From: RCIO01 sp035555795
GTDB lineage: Bacteria; Pseudomonadota; Alphaproteobacteria; Rhizobiales; Rhizobiaceae
DNA length: 64,000 nt
Assembly (NCBI GenBank): GCA_035555795.1
Contig: DATMGE010000014.1
Span: 1-64,000, forward strand
Reading direction: 5' to 3'
Shown here: positions 17,135 to 25,488 of the stretch, in pieces
How positions within the stretch are numbered: the stretch's first letter is position 1
Layout: each line of letters begins with the position of its first letter
Program-made: the position numbers and the translations under genes
The notes under the pieces: generated by a model
What the model was told of the DNA's origin: nothing
Databases searched by the model: none
What the model saw: only the letters and a program-made list of their open reading frames with translations

Positions 17135-19033
17135 ATGCACTTTCCCGCCCGCATAATCGGCGCAACGGCCCTCGGCGCGTTGCTGGCTTTCGCGAACGGG
17201 AGTGCGGCGCAGGATGCCGGCCAAAAGGAAGAGAAGGACGCCTGGCGAATCTCTTCCTCGCTGATCGAGAGCGACGCGGAGACGGAAAGTTTCGAGCGCT
17301 ATCCATATGTCAATCCCGATGCGCCCAAGGGCGGCACGGTCAATGCGATCGCGACCGGCACCTTCGACAGTTTCAATCCCTTCATCGTGCGCGGCACGCC
17401 GGCAGCCGGCCTGACCAATTTCGGCGGGCTTCTCTATGAGACGCTGATGCAGCAGTCGACCGACGAGCCGGGAACAAGCCACGGGCTCATCGCCGACGCG
17501 TTCAAATATCCCGACGACTATTCGTCGGCCACCTATCGCATCCATCCCGATGCGCGCTGGCATGATGGCGAGCCGATCACCGCCGAGGATGTGGTCTGGT
17601 CGTTCGACAAGCTCAAGGAGATCAGCCAGCTCTACAATCGCTATTATGCGAATGTGATCGAGGCGGTGGCTGTGTCGGAGCGCGAGGTGGAATTCCGCTT
17701 CGACCAGAAGGGCAATCGCGAATTGCCGCATATCATGGGCGATCTCGCCGTGCTGCCGAAGCACTGGTGGGAGGGTAAGGATGCGCAGGGCCGGCAGCGC
17801 GACATCACCCAGCCCACGCTGGAGAAGCCGCTCGGCTCGGGCGCCTATGAGATAGAGAGCTTCCGCCCCGGTTCGGAAATCGTCTGGACGCGCGTGAAGG
17901 ACTATTGGGGCGCCAAGCTGCCGGTGAATATCGGCCGCCAGAATTTCGACCGCCAGCGCTTCGTCTATTTCCAGGACGACAATGCCGCCTGGCAGGCCTT
18001 CACCAAGGGCGGCTTCCAGGACTACCGGCTGGAGAACCGGGCGCAGCGCTGGGCGACCGGCTACAATTTCCCCGCCTTCGAGGCGGGCGACGTGATCAAG
18101 CGCGAGTTCGAGAGCACGGCGGGCTATCCGATGCAGGGCTTCGTGCTCAATACGCGCAAGCCGCAATTCGCCGACCGGCGCGTGCGCGAGGCGCTGACAT
18201 GGGCCTTCGACTTCGAGAGCATGAACCGCACGCTCTTCTACAATGCCTATGCGCGCACAGCGACCTATTTCGGCGGCGGAGAGCTTGCTTCCAGCGGCCT
18301 GCCGAAGGGACGCGAACTGGCGATCCTCGAGGAATTCCGCGGCAAGGTGCCCGACGAGGTGTTCACCAAGGAATTCACGCTGCCGGTGTATGACAAGCCG
18401 CAATCGGTGCGCGAGAACCTGCGCCATGCGGTGCAATTGCTGCGCGACGCCGGCTGGGAAAGCCGCGACGGGCGCATGGTGAGCGTGCAGACGGGCCAAC
18501 CTTTCACAATCGAGTTCCTGGGCGACGACCCGACGGACGAGCGCGTGATGAAGCCCTTCATCGACAATCTGCGCCGCCTGGGCATCCAGGCGTCGATCCG
18601 GATCGTCGACACGAGCCAGTATGTCAACCGCTTCCGCACCTTCGACTATGACGTGGTGGTCGGCGTGCTGCCGCAGTCGCAATCGCCGGGCAACGAGCAG
18701 CGCGACTATTGGAGCTCGATCGCCGCCGACCAGCCCGATTCGCGCAATCTCGCCGGCATCAAGGATCCCGTGATCGACGCACTGATCGACAAGGTGATCT
18801 TCGCCAAGGACCGCGAGGAACTCGTGGCGGCCACCCATGCGCTCGATCGCGTGCTCCTGTGGGGCTACTATATCGTGCCGCACTGGCACTCGCCCTCGCT
18901 GCGCATCGCCTACTGGAACAAGTTCGGCATACCCGAAAAGCAGCCCAGCTATGTCGGCATCGACATCGATTCCTGGTGGATCGACGTGGAGCGCGAGAAG
19001 GCGCTGGCTGCCAGGCACCGGAGCGGCAACTGA
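17135..19033 (+). CDS. yejA: Yej-type peptide ABC transporter, substrate-binding protein 1
   Basis: A 632-residue periplasmic solute-binding protein (SBP family 5). The signal peptide ends around GSAAQ. Family blocks include YPYVNPDAPKGGTVNAI near the start, TYRIHPDARWHDGEPITAEDVVWSF, and a C-terminal DYDVVVG followed by DYWSSIAADQPDSRNLAGI; these match YejA-like proteins of the microcin C/oligopeptide type. In rhizobia the yejABEF system is linked to tolerance of antimicrobial peptides. The stop overlaps the ATG of a second binding protein (ATGA). It is the first gene of the operon. Confidence 0.95.
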   Translation: MHFPARIIGATALGALLAFANGSAAQDAGQKEEKDAWRISSSLIESDAETESFERYPYVNPDAPKGGTVNAIATGTFDSFNPFIVRGTPAAGLTNFGGLLYETLMQQSTDEPGTSHGLIADAFKYPDDYSSATYRIHPDARWHDGEPITAEDVVWSFDKLKEISQLYNRYYANVIEAVAVSEREVEFRFDQKGNRELPHIMGDLAVLPKHWWEGKDAQGRQRDITQPTLEKPLGSGAYEIESFRPGSEIVWTRVKDYWGAKLPVNIGRQNFDRQRFVYFQDDNAAWQAFTKGGFQDYRLENRAQRWATGYNFPAFEAGDVIKREFESTAGYPMQGFVLNTRKPQFADRRVREALTWAFDFESMNRTLFYNAYARTATYFGGGELASSGLPKGRELAILEEFRGKVPDEVFTKEFTLPVYDKPQSVRENLRHAVQLLRDAGWESRDGRMVSVQTGQPFTIEFLGDDPTDERVMKPFIDNLRRLGIQASIRIVDTSQYVNRFRTFDYDVVVGVLPQSQSPGNEQRDYWSSIAADQPDSRNLAGIKDPVIDALIDKVIFAKDREELVAATHALDRVLLWGYYIVPHWHSPSLRIAYWNKFGIPEKQPSYVGIDIDSWWIDVEREKALAARHRSGN

Positions 19034-20907
19034 TGGCCGCCGGCTGGCTGCGGCGCCGCGACTTCCTGGCGCTCGGCGCGGCAAGCCTCGCCGCGCCGCT
19101 GCTGCCATCGCGGGGCATCGCCGCGCTGGCGACGGAGGAAGCGCTCCATGGGATCTCGACCTTTGGCGAGTTGAAATATCCGAAGGACTTCAGTCATTTC
19201 GACTACGCATATGTGGATGCGCCGCAAGGCGGGACGTTCAATTTCCAGCCGCCGAACTGGCTTTTCAACCAGTCGGTGCTGACCTTCAACACGCTCAACA
19301 CCTTCGTGCCGCGGGGCGACGCGCCGCCGCGCATAGAAATGTGCTTCGATACGCTGATGGCCGGATCGCTGGACGAGCCGGATTCGCTCTACGGTCTGCT
19401 CGCCGAGACAGTGACGATCGCCGCCGACCGCAACAGCTTCACCTTCCGCCTGCGACCGGAAGCGCGGTTCCATGACGGCTCGCCGGTGACGGCGGCCGAT
19501 GCCGTCTTCACCTTCGACCTGCTCAAGGAAAAGGGCCATCCGCAGCTTTCGCTGCCGCTGTCCGACATGACGGAGGCGGTGGCCGAGGACGAGCGCACTT
19601 TCCGCATCGGCTTCAACGGCGAACAGTCGTCGCAGACCGTCTTCGCGGTTGCCGGCTATCCGGTGCTGTCGAAGGCCTGGTTCGAGACGCATCCCTTCGA
19701 TGGCTCGCAGATGACGGCGCCGCTTGGCAACGGCCAGTACAAGGTCGGACGCCTCTCCGCCGGTCGCTTCATCGAATATGAGAAGGTGCCCGATTATTGG
19801 GGCCGTGACCTGGCGGTCAACCGGGGCCTGAACCATTTCGAGCGCATCCGCATCGAGTTCTACCGCGAGCGGCAGGCGGGCTTCGAGGCCTTCAAGAAAG
19901 GGGAAATCCTGTTCCGGCAGGAGTTCACCGCGCGCACCTGGGCGACAGAATATGACTTCCCGGCGATCCGAGACAAAAGGGTCACGAAACGCGAATTTCC
20001 CGGCGACCTGAGACCCACCATGCAGGCCTGGGCGGTGAACCAGCGGCGCGAGCGGTTCAAGGATGCACGGGTGCGCGAGGCAATCGCCCACTGCTTCGAC
20101 TTCGAGTGGACCAACCGCAATCTCTTCTACGACGCCTATGCCCGCGCGCAGAGCTGCTTCGAGAAATCCGATTTCAAGGCGGAGGGTGTCCCCTCGCCGG
20201 AGGAACTGGCGCTGATGGAGCCGCTGCGCGCGCATATTCCGGATGAAGCCTTCGGCGAGGCGGTGATGCAGCCCGTATCCGACGGCTCGGGACGCGACCG
20301 GACCATGCTGCGCCGCGCGCGGCAGCTTCTGATCGAGGCCGGATGGACCGCGCAGGGAAACCGTCTCGTCGACGCGCGCGGAGCGCCGCTGGCGGTGGAG
20401 ATGCTGGTGCAGGACGAGTCGCTCTCGCGGATCACCTCGCCCTTCGTGGAAAACATGCGCGCGATCGGCATCGACGCCACGATCCGCATGGTGGATTCGG
20501 CGCAATATCAGGCGCGGCAGGCGGATTTCGACTTCGACATCGTGATGATGGCGCTGAGCTTCGACGGCACGCCGACGCGCGACCAGCTTGCCAACAGCTT
20601 CCACTCCCGTGCCGCCAAGGCCAGCGGATCGCGCAATCTGAGCGGCACTGAGAACCCCGCCATCGATGCGCTGATCGACGCGGCGGGACGGGCAACGAAC
20701 CGCAATGAGATGATAACCGCCATGCGCGCGCTCGACAGGGTCTTGCGCGCACGCCGCGACTGGATTCCAAACTGGTATGCAGCGAATCACAAGGCGGCCT
20801 ATTGGGACATGTTTGGCTTCAAGGAGCCCAAGCCCGATTACGGTTTCCCGGTGGAATCGCTTTGGTGGGTGGATAGCGAGAAAGCGAAAGCCATTGGCAA
20901 AGCCTGA
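19033..20907 (+). CDS. Yej-type peptide ABC transporter, substrate-binding protein 2
   Basis: A 624-residue SBP family 5 protein, paralogous to the one just upstream. It starts MAAGWLRRRDFLALGAAS, a twin-arginine signal, whereas its partner has a Sec-type signal. The same blocks occur: DFSHFDYAYVDAPQGGTFNF, FRLRPEARFHDGSPVTAADAV, and FDFDIVMMA near the C-terminus. The ATG overlaps the previous stop (ATGA), so the two are translationally coupled. Having two divergent receptors for one pair of permeases could broaden the peptides imported. Confidence 0.94.
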   Translation: MAAGWLRRRDFLALGAASLAAPLLPSRGIAALATEEALHGISTFGELKYPKDFSHFDYAYVDAPQGGTFNFQPPNWLFNQSVLTFNTLNTFVPRGDAPPRIEMCFDTLMAGSLDEPDSLYGLLAETVTIAADRNSFTFRLRPEARFHDGSPVTAADAVFTFDLLKEKGHPQLSLPLSDMTEAVAEDERTFRIGFNGEQSSQTVFAVAGYPVLSKAWFETHPFDGSQMTAPLGNGQYKVGRLSAGRFIEYEKVPDYWGRDLAVNRGLNHFERIRIEFYRERQAGFEAFKKGEILFRQEFTARTWATEYDFPAIRDKRVTKREFPGDLRPTMQAWAVNQRRERFKDARVREAIAHCFDFEWTNRNLFYDAYARAQSCFEKSDFKAEGVPSPEELALMEPLRAHIPDEAFGEAVMQPVSDGSGRDRTMLRRARQLLIEAGWTAQGNRLVDARGAPLAVEMLVQDESLSRITSPFVENMRAIGIDATIRMVDSAQYQARQADFDFDIVMMALSFDGTPTRDQLANSFHSRAAKASGSRNLSGTENPAIDALIDAAGRATNRNEMITAMRALDRVLRARRDWIPNWYAANHKAAYWDMFGFKEPKPDYGFPVESLWWVDSEKAKAIGKA

Positions 20908-20925
20908 CCAGGGAGCGCATGCCTG

Positions 20926-22017
20926 ATGGCTGCTTACGTACTGCGCCGGCTGTTGCTGATGATCCCGACCCTGTTCGGGATCATGGCGATCTCCTTCATC
21001 GTCATCCAGTTCGCGCCGGGGGGGCCCGTCGAGCAGGTGATCGCGCGGCTGCAGGGACAGGGCGGCGGGGCGGCCGACCGTCTTTCCGGCGGCGGCGATG
21101 CCGGGCAGCAATTCGACATGAGCGGCGGGGAATCGCGCTATCGCGGCGCGCAGGGGCTCGACCCGGCCTTCATCGCGCAACTTGAGAAGCAGTTCGGCTT
21201 CGACAAGCCGCCGATCGAGCGCTTCTTCGGCATGTTGTGGAACTATATCCGCTTCGATTTCGGCGAGAGCTATTTCCGCGACATTTCGGTGATCGACCTG
21301 ATCATAGAGAAGATGCCGGTATCGATCTCGCTGGGGCTGTGGATCACGCTGATCTCCTATCTGATCTCGATCCCGCTCGGCATCCGCAAGGCGGTGAAGG
21401 ACGGCTCCGTCTTCGATGTTTGGACGAGCGGTATCGTCATCGTCGGCTACGCCATTCCCGGCTTCCTCTTCGCCATCCTGCTGATGGTGCTGTTCGCCGG
21501 CGGCTCCTTCTTCGACTGGTTCCCGCTGCGCGGGCTGACATCGGAGAACTGGCACCAGCTTTCGTGGCCGGAACGTATTCTCGACTATTTCTGGCACCTG
21601 ACCCTGCCCCTGACGGCCATGGTGCTTTCGGCCTTCGCCACCACGACGCTGCTGACCAAGAATTCCTTCCTCGAGGAAATCCGCAAGCAATATGTCGTCA
21701 CCGCGCGGGCCAAAGGACTGTCGGAACGGCAGGTGCTCTATGGTCATGTGTTCCGCAATGCGATGTTGATCATCGTGGCGGGCTTTCCGGGCGCGTTCAT
21801 CTCAGCCTTCTTCACCGGCTCGCTGCTGATCGAGAATATCTTCTCGCTCGACGGGCTCGGCCTGCTCGGCTTCCGCTCGGTTCTCGACCGCGACTATGCG
21901 GTGGTGTTCGCCACGCTCTACATCTTCTCGCTGATCGGCCTTTTCGTCGGCCTGCTCTCGGACCTGATCTATACCTGGATCGATCCGCGCATCGACTTCG
22001 ACCGCAGGGACGTGTGA
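20926..22017 (+). CDS. yejB: Yej-type peptide ABC transporter permease YejB
   Basis: A 363-residue inner membrane permease with about six transmembrane helices. The first is residues 8-30 (LLLMIPTLFGIMAISFIVI); after a periplasmic loop rich in Gly come five helices, and the EAA-type cytoplasmic loop is KQYVVTARAKGLSERQVLYGH. It starts 18 bases after the second binding protein and its stop overlaps the yejE start (ATGA). It forms the channel with YejE and is driven by YejF. Confidence 0.96.
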   Translation: MAAYVLRRLLLMIPTLFGIMAISFIVIQFAPGGPVEQVIARLQGQGGGAADRLSGGGDAGQQFDMSGGESRYRGAQGLDPAFIAQLEKQFGFDKPPIERFFGMLWNYIRFDFGESYFRDISVIDLIIEKMPVSISLGLWITLISYLISIPLGIRKAVKDGSVFDVWTSGIVIVGYAIPGFLFAILLMVLFAGGSFFDWFPLRGLTSENWHQLSWPERILDYFWHLTLPLTAMVLSAFATTTLLTKNSFLEEIRKQYVVTARAKGLSERQVLYGHVFRNAMLIIVAGFPGAFISAFFTGSLLIENIFSLDGLGLLGFRSVLDRDYAVVFATLYIFSLIGLFVGLLSDLIYTWIDPRIDFDRRDV

Positions 22018-23168
22018 TGAGCGACATCCAGGTGAAGGCCGAGGTGGAAGGCGTTCGCGAGAAGGTGGCGCGGCCGTGGCTGTCGCCGCTCAACCGGCGC
22101 CGCTGGCAGAATTTCAAAGCCAACCGGCGCGGCTACTGGTCGCTGTGGATCTTCCTCGTCCTGTTCGTGCTGTCGCTGTTCGCGGAGTTCATCGCCAACG
22201 ACAAGCCGATCATCGCCTCCTACAAGGGCGAGATCATCTATCCGGTTCTGGTCGATTATCCCGAGGAGAAGTTCGGCGGCTTCCTCGCCGTGACCGACTA
22301 TCGCGATCCGGTGATACAGGAGGAGATCACGGCCAATGGCTGGGCGATCTGGCCACCGGTCCGCTATTCCTACCGCACGGTGAACAACGAGATCCCCGAG
22401 GCGGCACCTGCCAAGCCTTCATGGATGTACAACGCCGAGACGCGATGCAGCCGCTACATGGCGGGCGTGGACGATCCCGATTGCCGGCCGGGCAACTGGA
22501 ACTGGCTGGGCACCGACGACCAGGCGCGCGATGTGCTCGCCCGCGTCATCTACGGCTTCCGCATCTCGGTTCTGTTCGGGCTGGTGCTGACGCTCGCCTC
22601 GGCGGTGATCGGCGTGTCGGCAGGCGCCGTGCAGGGCTATTTCGGCGGCTGGACCGACCTGATCTTCCAGCGCTTCATCGAGATCTGGTCGTCGATCCCG
22701 GTGCTTTACCTCATCCTCATCATCGCAGCTGTGCTGCCGCCGGGCTTCTTCATCCTGCTCGGCATCATGCTCCTGTTTTCCTGGGTGGCCTTCGTCGGCG
22801 TGGTGCGGGCGGAGTTCCTGCGCGCGCGCAACTTCGAATATGTGAATGCGGCGCGCGCGCTTGGCGTCGGCAATTTCACCATCATGTACCGGCACCTTTT
22901 GCCCAATGCGATGGTGGCGACGCTGACCTTCCTGCCCTTCATCCTCAACGGCGCCATCACCACGCTGACCTCGCTCGACTTCCTCGGCTTCGGCCTGCCG
23001 CCCGGCTCCGCCTCGCTGGGCGAACTGCTCAGGCAGGGCCAGCGCAACCTCAACGCGCCATGGCTCGGCATTTCCGGCTTCCTGACGCTCTCGATCATGC
23101 TGTCGCTGCTGATCTTCATCGGCGAGGCCACGCGGGACGCGTTCGATCCGCGGAAGACTTTTCGGTGA
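22017..23168 (+). CDS. yejE: Yej-type peptide ABC transporter permease YejE
   Basis: A 383-residue permease. After a cytoplasmic N-terminus comes a first helix (about 45-62), a long periplasmic region containing the cysteine pair in TRCSRYMAGVDDPDCRPGN, then five helices with the EAA loop YVNAARALGVGNFTIMYRH. The sequence NWLGTDDQARDVLARVIYG is typical of DppC/OppC-like permeases. ATG 22017 overlaps the yejB stop. In related operons yejF follows directly; here the stop is followed by a toxin-antitoxin pair. Confidence 0.96.
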   Translation: MSDIQVKAEVEGVREKVARPWLSPLNRRRWQNFKANRRGYWSLWIFLVLFVLSLFAEFIANDKPIIASYKGEIIYPVLVDYPEEKFGGFLAVTDYRDPVIQEEITANGWAIWPPVRYSYRTVNNEIPEAAPAKPSWMYNAETRCSRYMAGVDDPDCRPGNWNWLGTDDQARDVLARVIYGFRISVLFGLVLTLASAVIGVSAGAVQGYFGGWTDLIFQRFIEIWSSIPVLYLILIIAAVLPPGFFILLGIMLLFSWVAFVGVVRAEFLRARNFEYVNAARALGVGNFTIMYRHLLPNAMVATLTFLPFILNGAITTLTSLDFLGFGLPPGSASLGELLRQGQRNLNAPWLGISGFLTLSIMLSLLIFIGEATRDAFDPRKTFR

Positions 23169-23180
23169 GGTGCGGGGTGT

Positions 23181-23205
23181 GGTATAAAGTGGCTGGTTTT
23201 CTACC
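23181..23205 (+). promoter_or_regulatory. Candidate vapB operator/-10 region
   Basis: GGTATAAAG and TTTTCTACC form an imperfect inverted repeat (seven of nine positions match) around a seven-base centre, overlapping the possible -10 hexamer TATAAA at 23183-23188. It sits just before the vapB ribosome site. VapB-type antitoxins usually repress their own promoter at such sites; this is inference. Confidence 0.4.
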
Positions 23206-23217
23206 ATGGAGGCAGTC

Positions 23218-23466
23218 ATGGGCATGAACATCAAGAGCGATGAAGCGCAAAGGATCGCGAAGGAAATCGCCCATCATACGGGCGAGACGATCACCTCCGC
23301 AGTGCTGACAGCTCTCAAGGAACGCTTGGAGCGATTGAAAAGAGAGGCGAATTACGAAGAACGCAAGGCTCGGATCGAGGAGATCATTCGCCGGTCGGGC
23401 CCTACTGCGCCGGGCGTAACCAGTGACCATTCCGATCTGTATGACGAGTATGGATTGCCTAAATGA
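23218..23466 (+). CDS. vapB: VapB-type antitoxin (Rv0623/PSK-type)
   Basis: An 82-residue protein. The N-terminal part MNIKSDEAQRIAKEIAHHTG with GETITSAVLTALKERL is the ribbon-helix-helix DNA-binding domain typical of VapB antitoxins annotated as 'PSK operon transcription factor'. The C-terminal YDEYGLPK is the toxin-binding end seen in this subfamily. ATG 23218 is favoured because GGAGG lies five bases upstream; ATGs at 23206 and 23224 are alternatives. The stop overlaps vapC (ATGA). Codon and base use look less GC-rich than the flanking transporter genes, consistent with later acquisition. Confidence 0.9.
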   Translation: MGMNIKSDEAQRIAKEIAHHTGETITSAVLTALKERLERLKREANYEERKARIEEIIRRSGPTAPGVTSDHSDLYDEYGLPK

Positions 23467-23852
23467 TTGTCGATGCCTCGGCAGTTCTGGCCGTACTCTT
23501 TGACGAGCCTGAGAAGGCCGAGTTTCGCGATCTGCTTCTGTTGACACCGGAGCTGGCGATGTCGCCAGTGAACTATCTAGAGGCATCTGTGCGCGCTGAC
23601 GACAAACGCCATCCGGCCAAGGGGCCGGAACTTGATGTTCTGCTGGCGGAATTTGGGATTCAGATCGTATCTATAACAGAAGATCAGGCTAAACGCGCCC
23701 GCGAAGCCTATCAGCGCTTCGGCAAGGGCAACCACCCCGCCAAGCTCAACCTCGGTGATTGCTTCGCCTATGCGCTGGCCAAGGCGCGCAGCGAGCCGTT
23801 GCTGTTCAAGGGCGACGATTTCCGCAAGACCGATGTCGAGGCCGCGCTTTGA
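23463..23852 (+). CDS. vapC: VapC-type PIN-domain ribonuclease toxin
   Basis: A 129-residue PIN-domain toxin. Predicted metal-binding acids are Asp4 (MIVDAS), Glu40 (NYLEA), Asp99 (LNLGDCFAYALA) and Asp118 (FKGDDF); the set is complete so it looks active. VapC enzymes cut tRNA or rRNA when the antitoxin is degraded. Its ATG overlaps the vapB stop and its own TGA overlaps the probable TTG start of yejF, so the pair sits seamlessly inside the transporter operon. Confidence 0.92.
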   Translation: MIVDASAVLAVLFDEPEKAEFRDLLLLTPELAMSPVNYLEASVRADDKRHPAKGPELDVLLAEFGIQIVSITEDQAKRAREAYQRFGKGNHPAKLNLGDCFAYALAKARSEPLLFKGDDFRKTDVEAAL

Positions 23853-25480
23853 GCGCCGCTCCCCTCCTCTCCGTCCACGATCTCTCCGTCGCCTTCGCGC
23901 AAGGCGGCAAGGAGACGCTTGCGGTGGACCATGTCTCCTTCGACATCGGCAAGGGCGAGACAGTGGCGCTGGTGGGGGAGTCCGGCTCGGGCAAGTCCGT
24001 CTCGGCGCTGTCGATCCTGAAGCTGCTGCCCTATCCGCCCGCCAGCCATCCGTCGGGCAGCATCCGTTTCGGCGGGCAGGACCTGCTGACGCTGGACGAG
24101 AAGGCGTTGCGCAAGGTGCGCGGTAACAAGATCACCATGATCTTCCAGGAGCCGATGACCTCGCTCAACCCGCTGCATACGATCGAGGACCAGATCGGCG
24201 AGATATTGCGGCTGCATCGCGGCATGCGCGAGCAGGCGGCGCGGGCGCGCACGCTGGAACTTCTGCACGAGGTGGGCATCCGCGAGCCGGAACGGCGGCT
24301 CGGCGCCTATCCGCACGAGTTGTCGGGCGGGCAGCGCCAGCGCGTGATGATCGCCATGGCGCTCGCCAACGAGCCGGAACTTCTCATCGCGGACGAACCG
24401 ACGACGGCGCTCGACGTGACCGTGCAGGCGCAGATCCTCGAACTTCTCGCCAAGCTCAAGACGGGCAACGGCATGTCGATGCTGTTCATCACTCACGATC
24501 TCGGCATCGTGCGGCGCATCGCCGACCGGGTCTGCGTAATGACCAAAGGCAAGATCGTGGAAAGCGGCCCGACCGCCGAGATATTCGCCAATCCGCAGCA
24601 CGAATATACACGGCACCTGCTGGCGGCCGAGCCGAAAGGCAGGCCGCAGCCGGCCGATCCGGAAGCAAAGCCGGTCATCGCCGGCGACGAGGTCAAGGTC
24701 TGGTTCCCGATCAAGAAGGGCTTCTTTCGCAAGACGGTGGACCATGTGAAGGCGGTGGACGGGATCGACATCACCGTGTGCGCGGGCCAGACGGTCGGCG
24801 TCGTGGGCGAATCCGGCTCGGGCAAGACCACGCTCGGCCTCGCGCTGACCCGGATGATCTCATCGGAAGGTGGGATCGATTTCGGCGGGCGCGATATTGC
24901 GAAACTTTCCTTTTCCGGCATGCGGCCGCTGCGCAGCGAAATCCAGATCGTCTTCCAGGACCCCTACGGCTCGCTCAGCCCGCGCATGTCGGTGTCGGAG
25001 ATCATCGAGGAAGGGCTGCGCATCCACGAACCCAAACTCTCGCCGGAAGAGCGGGACGAGCGCGTGGTGGCGGTGCTGAAGGAGGTCGGGCTCGATCCGG
25101 CGACGCGCTTCCGCTATCCGCACGAATTTTCCGGGGGACAGCGCCAGCGCATCGCCATTGCCCGCGCCATGGTGTTGAAACCGCGCTTCGTGATGCTGGA
25201 CGAGCCGACATCGGCGCTCGACATGAGCGTGCAGGCGCAGGTGGTGGACCTGCTGCGCGATCTCCAGCACAAGCACAACCTCGCTTATCTCTTCATCAGC
25301 CACGACCTCAAGGTGGTGCGCGCGCTGGCGAACGAGGTGATCGTGATGCGCAACGGCAAGGTGGTGGAGGCCGGCCCCGCCGAGCAGATTTTTGAAACAC
25401 CGCAGACCGATTACACGCGCGCGCTCATTGCCGCCGCTTTCGACATTGCCACGGCACCGGCCGGCGTCGTCAACCAGTAG
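23849..25480 (+). CDS. yejF: Yej-type peptide ABC transporter, dual ATPase YejF
   Basis: A 543-residue protein with two ABC ATPase domains. Domain 1 has Walker A GESGSGKS, signature LSGGQRQR and Walker B LLIADEPTTALD; domain 2 has GESGSGKT, FSGGQRQR and FVMLDEPTSALD. It powers the YejBE channel. No ATG is available near the start: the reading frame meets homology at SAAPLLSVHDLSVAF, and TTG at 23849 overlaps the vapC stop as TTGA. In operons without the toxin pair this start would be expected to follow yejE directly. Confidence 0.94.
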   Translation: MSAAPLLSVHDLSVAFAQGGKETLAVDHVSFDIGKGETVALVGESGSGKSVSALSILKLLPYPPASHPSGSIRFGGQDLLTLDEKALRKVRGNKITMIFQEPMTSLNPLHTIEDQIGEILRLHRGMREQAARARTLELLHEVGIREPERRLGAYPHELSGGQRQRVMIAMALANEPELLIADEPTTALDVTVQAQILELLAKLKTGNGMSMLFITHDLGIVRRIADRVCVMTKGKIVESGPTAEIFANPQHEYTRHLLAAEPKGRPQPADPEAKPVIAGDEVKVWFPIKKGFFRKTVDHVKAVDGIDITVCAGQTVGVVGESGSGKTTLGLALTRMISSEGGIDFGGRDIAKLSFSGMRPLRSEIQIVFQDPYGSLSPRMSVSEIIEEGLRIHEPKLSPEERDERVVAVLKEVGLDPATRFRYPHEFSGGQRQRIAIARAMVLKPRFVMLDEPTSALDMSVQAQVVDLLRDLQHKHNLAYLFISHDLKVVRALANEVIVMRNGKVVEAGPAEQIFETPQTDYTRALIAAAFDIATAPAGVVNQ

Positions 25481-25488
25481 GGAGCGCC

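Noticed and set aside
16997..19108. A 703-residue minus-strand open frame opposite yejA
   Set aside because: It is the mirror of the binding protein gene and has no domain signal.
18949..21747. A 932-residue open frame on the minus strand
   Set aside because: It lies antisense to the two binding proteins and yejB. Composition is Arg/Gly/Val-rich without any family motif, as expected from the mirror of a GC-rich gene with good codon bias.
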